Below the pieces are notes generated by a model. That model was not told the origin of the DNA, searched no databases, and saw only the letters and a list, made by a program, of their open reading frames with translations. Both the position numbers and the translations under genes were made by a program. From positions 1-31,866 of the forward strand of contig VBPK01000067.1 in NCBI GenBank assembly GCA_005877225.1: a stretch of DNA of 31,866 nt, given 5' to 3'. Position 1 is the stretch's first letter. Every line of letters starts with the position of its first letter. This DNA comes from Nitrososphaerota archaeon (GTDB lineage: Archaea > Thermoproteota > Nitrososphaeria > Nitrososphaerales > Gagatemarchaeaceae). Shown in pieces: positions 17,979-30,475 of this stretch.

Positions 17979-18869
17979 ATGGATTCGAAAGACTTCCGAT
18001 TGCTGGGGGCCCTTTACCAGAACGGAAGGCAGAGCTACAAGTCGTTGGGGCGCCAGGTGTCCCTCTCTGCTCCGGCTGTGCGCGAACGCCTGAAACGCCT
18101 CGAGAGCGTGGGGAAGCTCCACGGGTTCGGGCTGTGGATTGACGCCGCCTACCTAGACCGCGACGAGGTTCTTGTCTTCATCCCGCCAGAGAGGACGAAA
18201 GACGACGTGGCGAGAGTTCTCGCGGCGCCTGAAGTCGCTTGGCTAGGGTGGAAGCTCGACGGGGGGATGACGGTTGGGCTCTGGACCCGTGACCGTAACC
18301 GGGCGATTGAGAATCTTTCGCGAGCGATCGGCGTACAGCCGTCAGGGCACGCTTTCACTCCAGCACGTCCCCATGCTCCTCTGAACTACTTGGATTGGCA
18401 GATTATCGACTCGATCGTAGATGACCCCCGCCGGCCCCTGAGGGAAATCATAGACTCGACCGGTCTGAGTCCGAAGACAGTCCGCAAGCATCTCGACTAC
18501 CTCATCGAGTCGGAGGCCATTTCGATTGATCCTCGGCAGGGCGCATCCGAGGGTGCGGGAGAACTTGTGTATCACGTTGCGGTCGCAGGGACTGTGAGTG
18601 CGGGAGAGCTGCGCAAGTTGATGGGAGATGTGGTCCTGATGCACCAGGCCAAGAACCCTCCGATGAAGTATCTGCTCTGCAGGGATGTCGACCTGGGTAC
18701 GGTCACCACAAAGATTCGCGCGTTGGGCAAACTTGATGGCGTGGAAACAGTCAACATGACCCTCAATCGCGACCTGATTTTCGGCACCAAGTTCATTCAC
18801 TCGGTAGTCCGAGAGAAGATGGACGAACTCAGGATGCGACGCCAGCGATTGCAAACCCCTACGGAGTAA
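17979..18869 (+). CDS. Lrp/AsnC-type regulator with two helix-turn-helix domains
   Basis: 296 aa. First HTH at about residues 5-45 (LLGALYQNGRQSYKSLGRQV, SLSAPAVRERLKRLESVGKL), a ligand-type middle region, a second HTH at about 138-180 (DWQIIDSIVDDPRRPLREII, GLSPKTVRKHLDYLIESEAI) and a C-terminal region that could be the RAM-like effector fold. Two HTH domains in one chain differ from the usual 150-aa Lrp. Divergent from the Ddn-hydrolase gene, which it may control. The effector is unknown. Confidence 0.78.
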   Translation: MDSKDFRLLGALYQNGRQSYKSLGRQVSLSAPAVRERLKRLESVGKLHGFGLWIDAAYLDRDEVLVFIPPERTKDDVARVLAAPEVAWLGWKLDGGMTVGLWTRDRNRAIENLSRAIGVQPSGHAFTPARPHAPLNYLDWQIIDSIVDDPRRPLREIIDSTGLSPKTVRKHLDYLIESEAISIDPRQGASEGAGELVYHVAVAGTVSAGELRKLMGDVVLMHQAKNPPMKYLLCRDVDLGTVTTKIRALGKLDGVETVNMTLNRDLIFGTKFIHSVVREKMDELRMRRQRLQTPTE

Positions 18870-18987
18870 ATATTGGTGCGGCGGGTGGGACTAGCACACC
18901 ATCTCTGTTTAAAGCACGAAGCGTTTTGGGAACAATAAAATGTGCGGAGGGTGGGATTTGAACCCACGAATCCCTAAGGAGCGGGAT

Positions 18988-19015
18988 CTCTCATCTCACT
19001 GAGGCATCGGTGGAT
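18988..19015 (-). other. tRNA-Leu intron at 37/38 (28 nt)
   Basis: Canonical place. The central helix CTCA (anticodon loop) with TGAG (intron end) is flanked by two three-base bulges, AGA and AGA, cut after the second base. Splicing restores loop CTCAAGA and stem CGGGA/TCCCG. Confidence 0.85.
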
Positions 19016-19031
19016 CTTGAGTCCCGTGCGT

Positions 19032-19048
19032 GTAGTCCGCTACCTCGA
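19032..19048 (-). other. tRNA-Leu D-loop intron (17 nt)
   Basis: Needed to restore the D stem. Central helix GGTC/GACT (with one G-U), 5' bulge AAT, inner CG/CG pair, 3' bulge ACA. Cutting after the second bulge base joins GGTCAA to ACGCA, which gives a normal archaeal Leu D arm. Confidence 0.8.
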
Positions 19049-19114
19049 TTGACCAGGCTCCGCCACCTCCGCGACTTTCCACCCCCCCTTACGCTACTTA
19101 TTTGCGTGCGCGGC

Positions 19115-20149
19115 TTATTGATGCTGAACTGCGGCGACCCTGCTCGACTTCCTGAGGAACCTGTGCGAGGCGATCTCTATGATTATGTTGCAGTACCTCG
19201 CCAGCATCCCGAAATAGGAGACGATTATCCTCGGGTAGGCGTACTCACCCGACTTCAGGAGTTCGTGAGTTATCTCGCTCTCCATCTCAAGTGTACCATT
19301 GACAAGACCCATCGACCTCTCAATCAGCTTGATGTCGGGCGTCAGGAGGCTCTCCACGGTCGTGTTGAAGGATTCCTGCGTCTTTCTCGCGAGCTTCTCG
19401 ATGCTGACGAGAACCCTCTCCTCGAGCCTCGCACCCTTCCCCTTCTGCCTCACTATCTCCTCAGCAAGGTCCATGATGACGCTCCCGATCTGTTCTAGAG
19501 TCTTCGCGGTCACCCTGTCCCCGGAAGCGTGTAGCGGCGACTCTATCCCGATCTCCCCCGCTATCTCTCTCCTGTTCAGGGCGACAAGCAGCTGCCTCAC
19601 AATCAGCCAGTATAATTCGTCGACCTCGTCTTGGACCCTCCTCACCTCGTTCAGCCTCCCCGTCGTCCCCTTCTCCAGCGCCTCGATTACGTTTCCGAGG
19701 CTTCTCGAGACGAGAATCTGAAGCCGCTTGATCAGCGAGTCGACGGGGAACTTGGTGGGGTCTATGAAGCTCTGAGCGACAACCTTGTTCGGCTGAGACT
19801 CGACTACCTCGAGGCCCCTCAACCTCCTCATCGTCTTGACTACCAGGTCAACCGTAGATTCGTCCAGCCCATCCTTTCCCACCACCTCGATCGTGTCGTA
19901 CCCCAGCGCGTAGCATCCGATGATCAGCTTTGGGATGAGCTCCTCTCCGTCGAGTTGGTCAGTCTTTATCGTGGCCCTGCTTACCCTCTTCGCGCTGACC
20001 GCGGGAATCAGCCTCAGCGTTCCGTCGGCCTCCTCCCTGACGAGCATGTTGTCACCCGCGCGGAGACCCAGATCTTTCGCGAAGTCACTCGGTATCGAGA
20101 CCGAGAGCGTCGAGTACCCGACCTTCTGGAGCCTTCTCGTCTCGTCCAA
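19115..20149 (-). CDS. AbrB-domain PhoU-family regulator
   Basis: 344 aa. The first 50 residues are an AbrB/SpoVT DNA-binding fold (RLQKVGYSTLSVSIPSDFAK, then LGLRAGDNMLVREEADGTLR). The rest is helical with two PhoU-like repeats (SLGNVIEALEKGTTGRLNEV; SVIMDLAEEIVRQKGKGARL). Archaeal proteins of this build are thought to link phosphate status to transcription; no pst transport genes are in view to support that here. TTG start. Only 26 bases separate it from the divergent KorA gene, so the two promoters must overlap. Confidence 0.82.
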   Translation of the reverse strand: MDETRRLQKVGYSTLSVSIPSDFAKDLGLRAGDNMLVREEADGTLRLIPAVSAKRVSRATIKTDQLDGEELIPKLIIGCYALGYDTIEVVGKDGLDESTVDLVVKTMRRLRGLEVVESQPNKVVAQSFIDPTKFPVDSLIKRLQILVSRSLGNVIEALEKGTTGRLNEVRRVQDEVDELYWLIVRQLLVALNRREIAGEIGIESPLHASGDRVTAKTLEQIGSVIMDLAEEIVRQKGKGARLEERVLVSIEKLARKTQESFNTTVESLLTPDIKLIERSMGLVNGTLEMESEITHELLKSGEYAYPRIIVSYFGMLARYCNIIIEIASHRFLRKSSRVAAVQHQ

Positions 20150-20152
20150 GGT

Positions 20153-20174
20153 GTCTATATACCAGTCCCTACTA
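20153..20174. promoter_or_regulatory. Overlapping divergent promoters, PhoU / KorA
   Basis: The short gap holds two TATA-like elements, TCTATATAC at 20154-20162 and ACTATATG at 20170-20177. A third, CTTATACA at 20189-20196, would suit a KorA start at the TTG at 20227 if the real start is downstream of the ATG at 20176. Confidence 0.35.
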
Positions 20175-20175
20175 T

Positions 20176-23164
<2,989 letters not shown>

Positions 23165-23229
23165 GTCCCAACCGACCGAACCGACCGACCCTCGAAGATT
23201 TATCACCTACTCGCGAGTCCTTCTTCTTC

Positions 23230-23763
23230 ATGCTTGTCGCCGTCGGCACGAAGAACCCGGCCAAGCTCGAGGGGGTGAGGAGAGTCTTCACCGACTTCTT
23301 TCCCGACGTCAGGTTCGAGTCTCTCGACACGTCATCAGTTACTAACGCTCAGCCGATGGGGGTGGACCAGATAATCGAGGGTGCAATCAAGAGGGCGCGC
23401 TTCGCCATCTCAAAGACTCGCGCCCGGTTCGGGGTCGGAGTAGAAGCGGGAATCTTCCCTATCAACAAGAGGCTCGGCCACATGGACCACCAGGAGGCCG
23501 TCATCATGAACCGGCGCGGGAGGTTCTCTCTGGGCTCCTCCGCCGGCTTCATGCTCCCGTCGCGGTGGATGAGGAGGATGATCAGGGAGGGGAATGAGCT
23601 GGAGCACTACGCGGTCGAGATGACGGGCGTCTCGGGCGTGGGCGACAAGGAGGGTCTCGTGTACCATCTGACGAAGGGAAGAATATCGAGAGCGGACCTG
23701 ACGGAGCAGTGCGTCAGGACGGCGCTAGTCCCGTGGTTGCACGCAGACCTCTACGGCTTCTGA
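23230..23763 (+). CDS. DUF84 family inosine/xanthosine triphosphatase
   Basis: 177 aa, YjjX/DUF84 family, which removes non-canonical purine triphosphates (ITP/XTP) from the pool. Seen: N-terminal VAVGTKNPAKLEGVRRVFTD (phosphate-binding), FESLDTSSVTNAQPMGVDQI, GVGVEAGIFPINK and SLGSSAGFMLPS, ending with LTEQCVRTALVPWLHADLYG. Length is normal. An A/T-rich TTTAT about 30 bases ahead of the ATG suggests a leaderless message. Stands alone between korB and the rRNA promoter region. Confidence 0.88.
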   Translation: MLVAVGTKNPAKLEGVRRVFTDFFPDVRFESLDTSSVTNAQPMGVDQIIEGAIKRARFAISKTRARFGVGVEAGIFPINKRLGHMDHQEAVIMNRRGRFSLGSSAGFMLPSRWMRRMIREGNELEHYAVEMTGVSGVGDKEGLVYHLTKGRISRADLTEQCVRTALVPWLHADLYGF

Positions 23764-23848
23764 AAATCACGTCGACCCTCTTCCTTCAAACTCGTCAAGA
23801 TGATTTCTTGAGCCGTTGAGCTAATCGCACTGATTTAACAGGCGAACG

Positions 23849-23857
23849 TATATATAT
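23849..23857 (+). promoter_or_regulatory. rRNA operon TATA box
   Basis: TATATATAT, the strongest box A in the window, about 190 bases before the 16S. Expected transcription start near 23880. Confidence 0.65.
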
Positions 23858-23879
23858 CGAACTCGATTCGAAAGGCCTG

Positions 23880-24045
23880 CGCATTTTTTGGCGGCGTCTG
23901 CGTTGAGCTTACGGGCGTAGCCCACGCGGTGATACGCACGACCTCCAGGTGCGCGTACAAGGTGGAGATCTAACGAGTAGTTAGATCTGACGTGGGCTGT
24001 GCTCAAACACCTCGCAGAAATGCGTGGCTGTACTTCCTGTAATCG
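23880..24045 (+). ncRNA. rRNA leader and 16S processing stem (5' half)
   Basis: Leader RNA with no open gene. A perfect 9-bp hairpin (AGATCTAAC/GTTAGATCT) lies near 23967-23989. The 5' strand of the pre-16S processing stem pairs across the 16S: GTGCTCAAAC (23999-24008) with GTTTGAGCAC (26217-26226) and TGCGTGGCTGT (24021-24031) with ACAGCCACGCA (26196-26206). Confidence 0.75.
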
Positions 24046-24047
24046 AC

Positions 24048-24078
<31 letters not shown>

Positions 24079-24782
24079 CGGAATGGGATTTAGCCATGTT
24101 AATCATGCGTTCCTCGAGTGCGAGGGACGCGGTGTACGGCTCAGTAACACGTAGTCAACCTACCCTAGAGACGCGGACAAACCCGGGAAACTGGGGCTAA
24201 TACGCGATAGGTCATATCATCTGGAAGGAGATATGGCCGAAAAGGATGGTGCGGGCTTCTTCCGCATCATTCGCTCCAGGATGGGACTGCGACCGATCAG
24301 GCTGTTGGCGGGGTAATGGCCCACCAAACCTGTAACCGGTACGGGCTTTGAGAGAAGGAGCCCGGAGATGGACACTGAGACAAGGGTCCAGGCCCTACGG
24401 GGCGCATCAGGCGCGAAAACTTCGCAATGCGCGAAAGCGTGACGAGGCTATTCCGAGTGTTTTCCGCTTAGGAGAACTTTTCTTAGCTGTAAAAAGGCTG
24501 GGGAATAAGGGGAGGGCAAGTCTGGTGTCAGCCGCCGCGGTAATACCAGCTCCTCGAGTGGTCGGGACGATTATTGGGCCTAAAGCATCCGTAGCCTGTT
24601 CTGTAGGTCTCCTGTTAAATTCAACCGCTCAACGGTTGGCCCGCAGGAGATACCGCAGGACTAGGAGGCGAGAGAGGCGGACGGTACTCCGCAGGTAGGG
24701 GTAAAATCCTTTGATCTGCGGAAGACCACCAGTGGCGAAGGCGGTCTGCCAGAACGCGCTCGACGGTGAGGGATGAAAGCTG

Positions 24783-24816
<34 letters not shown>

Positions 24817-24891
24817 CAGCCGTAAACGATGCAAGCTAGATGATCCGATCGCAGTTCGCGATCGGAGTGTCGCAGGGAAGCCGTTAAGCTT

Positions 24892-24922
<31 letters not shown>

Positions 24923-24960
24923 TCTACGAGCCGAGAAATCATCTCGACTTCTAGCAGTTC
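24923..24960 (+). other. 16S BHB micro-intron, 38 nt (about E. coli 908)
   Basis: Splits the universal GCTGAA-ACTTAAAGGAATTG segment. Central helix GCTG/CAGT, 5' bulge AAT, inner CTA/TAG helix, 3' bulge TCA, cut after the second base on each side; joining restores GGCTGAAACTTAAAGG. The inside forms a small hairpin (CGAG/CTCG). No reading frame. Confidence 0.85.
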
Positions 24961-24997
<37 letters not shown>

Positions 24998-25156
24998 AAG
25001 CCTGCGGTTCAATTGGAGTCAACGCCAGGAAACTTACCAGGAGCGACAGCAGGTTGAGAGTCAGGCTGAAGACTTTACTTGACGAGCTGAGAGGAGGTGC
25101 ATGGCCGTCGCCAGTCTGCAGCTCGGAGCTTAAGTACTCAGATCAGCTGACTATAT

Positions 25157-25670
<514 letters not shown>

Positions 25671-25769
25671 TTGCTAGTAATTGCTAGCTGCTCAGAGATG
25701 GGCGGAGGCTAGTTACTAGGACTGCGGTTGCTAAAACCGAGGAAGGAGAGGGCCACGGCAGGTCAGTAT

Positions 25770-25852
25770 ACGGCATACTCGGTCAACCAAACTGATTCCT
25801 GTTTGCTTTCACTCACGGGAAACAGGTTCAGAGGCTAGAGGTGCCGGCTAAG
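25770..25852 (+). other. 16S BHB intron, 83 nt (about E. coli 1205)
   Basis: Splits GGTCAGTAT-GCCCCGAAACTCC. Inner helix CGGCA/TGCCG next to the bulges; the four-base central helix CAGT/GCTA has one C-A mismatch. The middle folds as a long hairpin (CCTGTTT/AAACAGG). No reading frame. Boundaries come mainly from the restored exon sequence. Confidence 0.8.
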
Positions 25853-26010
25853 GCCCCGAAACTCCTGGGCCACACGCGGGCTGCAATGGTAGGGACAATG
25901 GGCTCCGACCTCGAAAGAGGAAGGCAATCCTCAAACCCTACCCCAGTTGTGATTGAGGGCTGAAACCCGCCCTCATGAATATGGAATCCCTAGTAACCGC
26001 GTGTCATCAC

Positions 26011-26056
<46 letters not shown>

Positions 26057-26176
26057 TCACCCGAGTTGGGTTTAGACGAGGCCACCTCTTGTTGGGGTGA
26101 TCGAATCTAAGTTCGGCAAGGGGGGAGAAGTCGTAACAAGGTGGCTGTAGGGGAACCTGCAGCCGGATCACCTCCT

Positions 26177-26347
26177 TAGTAACGAACTCGGGAAGACAGC
26201 CACGCACTGAAATGAGGTTTGAGCACGGCCTGCATCAGAGATGCAGCGTCTCATCGAGAGATGTGATGCGAAGGGCATAGCGGGCACAGTGGCCCGTGAT
26301 TAATGCCGTGCATAGGGTTCGCGCAAGCATCCGCCGGGATGTTAAAA
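26177..26347 (+). other. 16S-23S spacer without tRNA
   Basis: About 170 bases. Holds the 3' half of the 16S processing stem (26196-26226) and several GC-rich hairpins near 26240-26330. I see no tRNA-Ala, unlike many Euryarchaeota. No gene. Confidence 0.8.
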
Positions 26348-26864
26348 TCATCCGACGCAACGACGCCGGATGGTGGATGGCTTGGCTTGGGCGGCGACGA
26401 AGGGCGTGGCAAGCTGCGATAAGCCTCGGGGAGGGGCATGCAACCGTTGATCCGAGGATCCCCGAATGGGTTCAAACCTGCCGGGATTGCCGCAAGGCGT
26501 TCCGGCGCTCCGTGAGGAGCGCAAACCCTCTGGAAGGAAACATCTGAGTAAGAGGAGGAAGAGAAATCAATTGAGATCCCGTTATTAGCGGCGAGCGAAA
26601 GCGGGAAAGCCCAAACCGAATCCCGACATGAAAGTGTTGGGAGATGTAGGGTTCACCGTCAGCGCTTGCAACCCTGGAGCTGGGCGACCGAACTTGCCTG
26701 GAAAGGCAGAGAATACAAGGTGATACTCCTGTAGGTTGTCTGGGTTCGAGGTTGTGCTGACGGTAGAGTACCTGGCTTTGTCAATGGCTAGGGAAGATGG
26801 AGGAAAGCAGCCTCCAAGGCTAAACACTACCCAAGACCGATAGCGCACTAGTACCGCGAGGGAA

Positions 26865-26986
26865 AGCGTCTCCAGTGGTCTCTAGGGCAACCAGCATTGT
26901 TTTCGCGGTAACGTGCTGGCATGCCACATAGCAAAACGAGATTGATTGAAGCTTAAGCATCTTCTTGACCGCTGGTACGCCCCGAG
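26865..26986 (+). other. 23S BHB intron 1, 122 nt (about E. coli 455)
   Basis: Interrupts GGGAA-AGCTGAAAAG. Inner helix GCGT/ACGC, central GGG/CCC (plus an A-G mismatch), bulges AAA and AGA. Further in, CCAGTGGTC pairs with GACCGCTGG. No reading frame. Confidence 0.78.
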
Positions 26987-27928
26987 AGCTGAAAAGCACC
27001 CAGAAATGGGTGTGAAAAGAGCCTGAAACCATCCGGTTACAGACGAGCATCGCCCGGAAGGAGTACGATCTTATCGCGAGTACCGCAAGGTGCTCAAGGT
27101 GAGGTAAGTGCCCCAGGGTGGTGCGTTCCGTCTAGAAATCAATCAGCGTAGCTGGTTGACTAGAAACACGGGCCAGGGAGTTTACTGTCATGGCGAGCCT
27201 AAGGGTTCGAAGCCCGGAGGCGAAGCGAAAGCGATTCTCCGTAGCGCCGCAAGGCGTGTGGGAGGAGGTCTGAAAGGGCCTTTGAGTCATGGCGGTATAG
27301 ACTAGAAACCGAACGATCGTGCCCTCAGCAAGGTGAAGCCGGGCGAAAGCCTGGTGGAGGCCTGAAAGGGTCTTAACGTGCAAATTAGTCCCCTGACTGG
27401 GGGCAAGGGGCCAAAAGCCTATCTAGTTCGGTGATTGCTAGTTCCCACCGAAGCGGATCCCAGTCCTGTCTCCGTGGATGCAGCCAACGTTGTAGAGCAC
27501 CAATGAGAAGACAAGGATTCGAAAGGGTCCACCTTCTTTTTGAACTCCGAATGTGTTGGCGCAGTAGAAGCGGGGAGGCGGGTTTATGTGGGGTAAGCCT
27601 CATAACCGAGAGGGGATTAACCCAGACTATAGTTAAGGCCCCCAAATGTGGGCTAAGTGTCAAGCAAAAGGGCGTCCTTGAGCTCAGACAGCAGGGAGGT
27701 AGGCTTAGAAGCAGCCACCCTTCAAAGATAGCGTAACAGCTCACCTGCCGAGCTTGAGGGCCCCGAAAATGGACGGGGCTCAAGTCCGCTGCCGATACTA
27801 TAGACCAGTCTCGTGCGAGACTGTGTGGTAGGTGGGCGTGGAGGCTGGGCAGAAGCTGGGCCGTGAGGTCCAGTGGACCGGCTTCTAGTGTAGATCCTGG
27901 TAGTAGTAGCAGCGTAGTCGGGTGAGAA

Positions 27929-28521
27929 AGGGGTATTGGCGCAAAAATATGGTGTGCACCTATTGATTAGGTGCCTGATCCATGTTGGACCTAAAAACAC
28001 TGATCCCTGAGGAAATCTCAGGGACGCACATTGAATCTGAAATATCGCAAGACCAAATTCGCATCTCAGGGAGATACAGGAACCACAGAAGATTCAGCTT
28101 GAACCTGAACAGGTTCATTGATGAACCTCTCTTCTATTTCGGGTGCGGTCTCTTCGCCGGAGAAGGAACGAAAGGCGGCAAAGGGACGCCCTTCGAATTC
28201 GCAAACAGCAATCCAATGATCATAAGGAAGATGATGCAATTGCTCCAGCAACTCGGGATTTCGAAATCCGCGATTTCCCCGAGAGTGCAATTGAGGGTCA
28301 ACGAGAAGAGTTCTCGAGGCTTGATCGAGACGCTGTCAGACTTTTGGTCCGAACACATGGAGATACCCAAGGACCGGTTCAGAAAGGCTTCGATACGGGT
28401 CAAGGAGACGACTGGTCGTAGTCGTTAGGGAACTGTTTCCATCCGGACTAATTCCGGTATAGTAGGGACACTCTTCATTTTCTGGACCGATCAAATATTG
28501 CGAGACCAATATCTCCTCCAA
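27929..28521 (+). other. 23S BHB intron 2, 593 nt with endonuclease gene
   Basis: Interrupts GGTGAGAA-TCCTGATCGCCG. Inner helix TATTGG/CCAATA extended by GGGG/TCTC wobble pairs, central GAG/CTC, bulges AAA and AAT. Splicing restores the TCGGG/CCTGA stem of the exon. Confidence 0.82.
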
Positions 28522-28527
28522 TCCTGA
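27982..28527 (+). pseudogene. LAGLIDADG homing endonuclease with in-frame amber codon
   Basis: 148 codons from the ATG to a TAG at 28426-28428, then 32 more sense codons in the same frame to a TGA at 28525-28527, just inside the next 23S exon. The LAGLIDADG-type motif is FYFGCGLFAGEG at residues 51-62 with acidic E61. The post-TAG part (GTVSIRTNSGIVGTLFIFWT, then DQILRDQYLLQS) is a typical endonuclease C-terminal fold element, so the original protein was about 181 aa with an aromatic residue probably at the TAG. Either a recent nonsense mutation or readthrough; a truncated product would lack the last strand-helix unit. Confidence 0.8.
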
Positions 28528-29026
28528 TCGCCGAATGGGCACGGGTTTCCTGGCAATGCGTCGTCAGCCAGGAGTTAGCCGATCCTAAGTGTGCACTGTA
28601 AAGTAGCGCACGAACCAGGGAAACCGGTTAAAATTCCGGTGCCTCCAACGCTTCGATGCCGCAAGGCAACATCGGTCCCGATGCTTCGAGACACGGCATT
28701 CAGAGTTTTTCGCTCTGTCTAATCCACCGAGTCGCGGGGAGTGTCGTAATGACGAGAACCGCGGCGAGGAGAGAATGGCTGCCCGTTGGGGTAGTTTGCC
28801 CTATTCTCGGAGACCTTGAAAACGGGGCTGGAAAGAGGCGGTGGAGTTCGTACCAAGATCCGACACAGGTGTCCCAAAGGTGAGAAGCCTAAGGCGTATC
28901 GGGGAACTGTAGGTGAGGGAACTCGGCAAATCAGCCACATAAGTTAGCGAGAAGTGGTGCCTGCGTTCTTTGTGAAGAACAGGGTTCGCAGGTTGCAATA
29001 ACAAGGGGGTCCCGACTGTTTACTAA

Positions 29027-29123
29027 CCCGGCAAGGGCTTTCCGACCATTAGGTTGGAGAGGAAGTACCTGCCGGAGTAAGTTCAGCACGGGCCTCTGAC
29101 CAGAGAGTACCGACTGAGGTAAG
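29027..29123 (+). other. 23S BHB intron 3, 97 nt
   Basis: Interrupts the conserved TGTTTACTAA-AAACACAG segment. Central helix TACT/GGTA (one wobble) with bulges AAC and AGA; the inner helix is weak, so the motif is relaxed. Joining restores the universal five-A run. No reading frame. Confidence 0.75.
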
Positions 29124-29255
29124 AAACACAGTAAGCCGCAAGCCCGAAAGGGTGTGTACGGCTTATGAATCCTGGCCAGTGCAGGTACCTAAAACCTGGG
29201 TTCAACTGGGCTAAGGGCCTGTTAACGCCGGGAGTAACTCTGACTCTCTTAAGGT

Positions 29256-29534
29256 AAGAAAGTTGCCTTAACAAAATCTGGCTATATGCTGGAAAGTCTG
29301 TGGATGCCTGGCTAGTTCGATTCGGCAGAGATGTCGAAGCGGACTGACAATGCCATGGCTGCAGATGATCAGCAGGAAAGGCTGGACAAAATGGTCCAGA
29401 ATCCTCAGAGACTATACGCCAGAAGTCGCACTAGCGCGACTAAGATATAGTCCGACCCCTGCAGCGATGCAGGGAGGTTTGCCCCGCGGCAAGCCCGCCT
29501 CGAGTTTTTGAGGTCAACGGAAGTAACAGATGTG
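29256..29534 (+). ncRNA. Group I intron in 23S at about E. coli 1931 (279 nt)
   Basis: Self-splicing intron type. P1 is perfect: exon TTAAGGT (29249-29255) pairs with guide GCCTTAA (29265-29271), ending in the required U-G. The intron ends in G (29534) and joining gives TTAAGGTAGCCAAATGCC. Core: P4 TGCTG/CAGCA, R element CCTCAGAGACTATACGCC (29403-29420), P8 hairpin AGTCGC/GCGACT, S element AAGATATAGTCC (29442-29453), then a P9 hairpin CCTGCA/TGCAGG. No reading frame, so it cannot move on its own. Subclass looks IA/IB-like. Confidence 0.9.
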
Positions 29535-30259
29535 AGCCAAATGCCTTGTCGGGTAAGTTCCGACGTGCATGAATGGACCAACGAGGGCCCTACTGTCCCC
29601 ATCTACGACCCGGCGAACCTACGTAAGGTGGACGAACAGTCCATCAACTTCCATCGGGGAGAGAAGTCCCTGTGGAGCTTTACTGCAGCTTGTTGCTGCG
29701 ATGCGGTTTTGGTTGCAGAGTGTAGCTGGGAGCCTTCGAAGCGCTGCCTTCGGGTGGCGTGGAGGCGCCAATGTAACACCAGCCTCTCAGGACTGCGTCG
29801 CTAACCTTCAAGGAGGGACAACGGCAGGTGGGCAGTTCGGCTGGGGCGGCACCCTCTTGAAAAGATATCGAGAGGGCCCTAAGGTCGGCTCAGTTGGGTC
29901 AGAACTCCAACGTTGACGGCAAGGCGAAAAGCCGGCCTGACAGGATGTTGAAACGCAAAACATTCTGCCACGAAAGTGTGGCCTAGCGATCCTCCAAGTC
30001 CTCACTGTTGGGGGCTGGAGGTGACAGAAAAGTTACCCCAGGGGTAACAGGCTCGTCGCGGGCGAGAGCTCCAATCGACCCCGCGGTTTGGTACCTCGGC
30101 CCTTTCAGAAGGCCTTGGGGCAGAATCGTGGTAACGCGATTGAAGTATCCGCAGAAAATACGAGTATCGGCTTATAACGGCGAAACCCTAACTCCTTTTT
30201 CCAGGAGTGCGTTCGCGCACAAAGGGGAAGAGCGGGAGAAGGGTAACGCCGTGGGAAGT

Positions 30260-30475
30260 CTAACGGGACTTTGCACTCCGATTGCGAGAGAAGTAGTTAG
30301 CGAACAAGACTAAAAGGACAGCGAACAAAACCTTCACAAAGTTTTCAGTCGAGAACAAGGGTTGCTCAAGGCCCTCAAAGAGGAAGAGGGCGGCGACGCC
30401 GACAAACACGAGGTGAAAGGCGTAGTCCTGCGGTCTCAAGCTCGTCACCTGCGAGCTGAGGACCAGCAGCAGCAC
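30260..30475 (-). CDS. Mini membrane protein inside the group I intron
   Basis: 71 aa from a GTG, two hydrophobic segments (HLVFVGVAALFLFEGL and NFVKVLFAVLLVLFANYF) and a basic tail. Runs against the rRNA. Its end overlaps the P6 stem of the intron. It overlaps the Cys-rich frame upstream by 31 bases. No family recognised; it may be a chance frame, though the hydrophobic pattern is regular. Confidence 0.45.
   Translation of the reverse strand: MLLLVLSSQVTSLRPQDYAFHLVFVGVAALFLFEGLEQPLFSTENFVKVLFAVLLVLFANYFSRNRSAKSR

Larger units (their letters stand above)
18943..19072 (-). tRNA. tRNA-Leu(CAA) with two introns
   Basis: Read on the minus strand: acceptor GCGGAGG pairs with CCTCCGC, T arm GTGGG-TTCAAAT-CCCAC, class II variable arm, discriminator A; the CCA end is not encoded. 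After removing two introns the anticodon arm is CGGGA-CTCAAGA-TCCCG, giving anticodon CAA, and the D stem is GCG/CGC with the archaeal Leu-like loop GAGCCTGGTCAAA. The mature length would be 85 nt. Introns are at 19032-19048 (17 nt, after position 21) and 18988-19015 (28 nt, after position 37). A TATA-like CAAATAAGT on this strand lies about 20-28 bases upstream. Isotype is from the anticodon and class II shape. Confidence 0.9.

Noticed and set aside
24348..24698. Reading frame in the 16S gene
   Set aside because: It lies within conserved 16S exon sequence; basic, low-complexity translation typical of rRNA shadows.
26177..26347. tRNA-Ala in the 16S-23S spacer
   Set aside because: No acceptor or T-arm pattern could be found; only processing stems.
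27431..27736. Reading frame in the 23S gene
   Set aside because: Falls within 23S exon sequence with conserved rRNA landmarks.
28426..28428. TAG as a pyrrolysine codon
   Set aside because: No pyl genes or other in-frame TAG in the window; a nonsense mutation is simpler. Kept only as a check in the findings.
29027..29123. Group I intron
   Set aside because: No R or S element and no guide pairing; a relaxed BHB with TACT/GGTA fits better.
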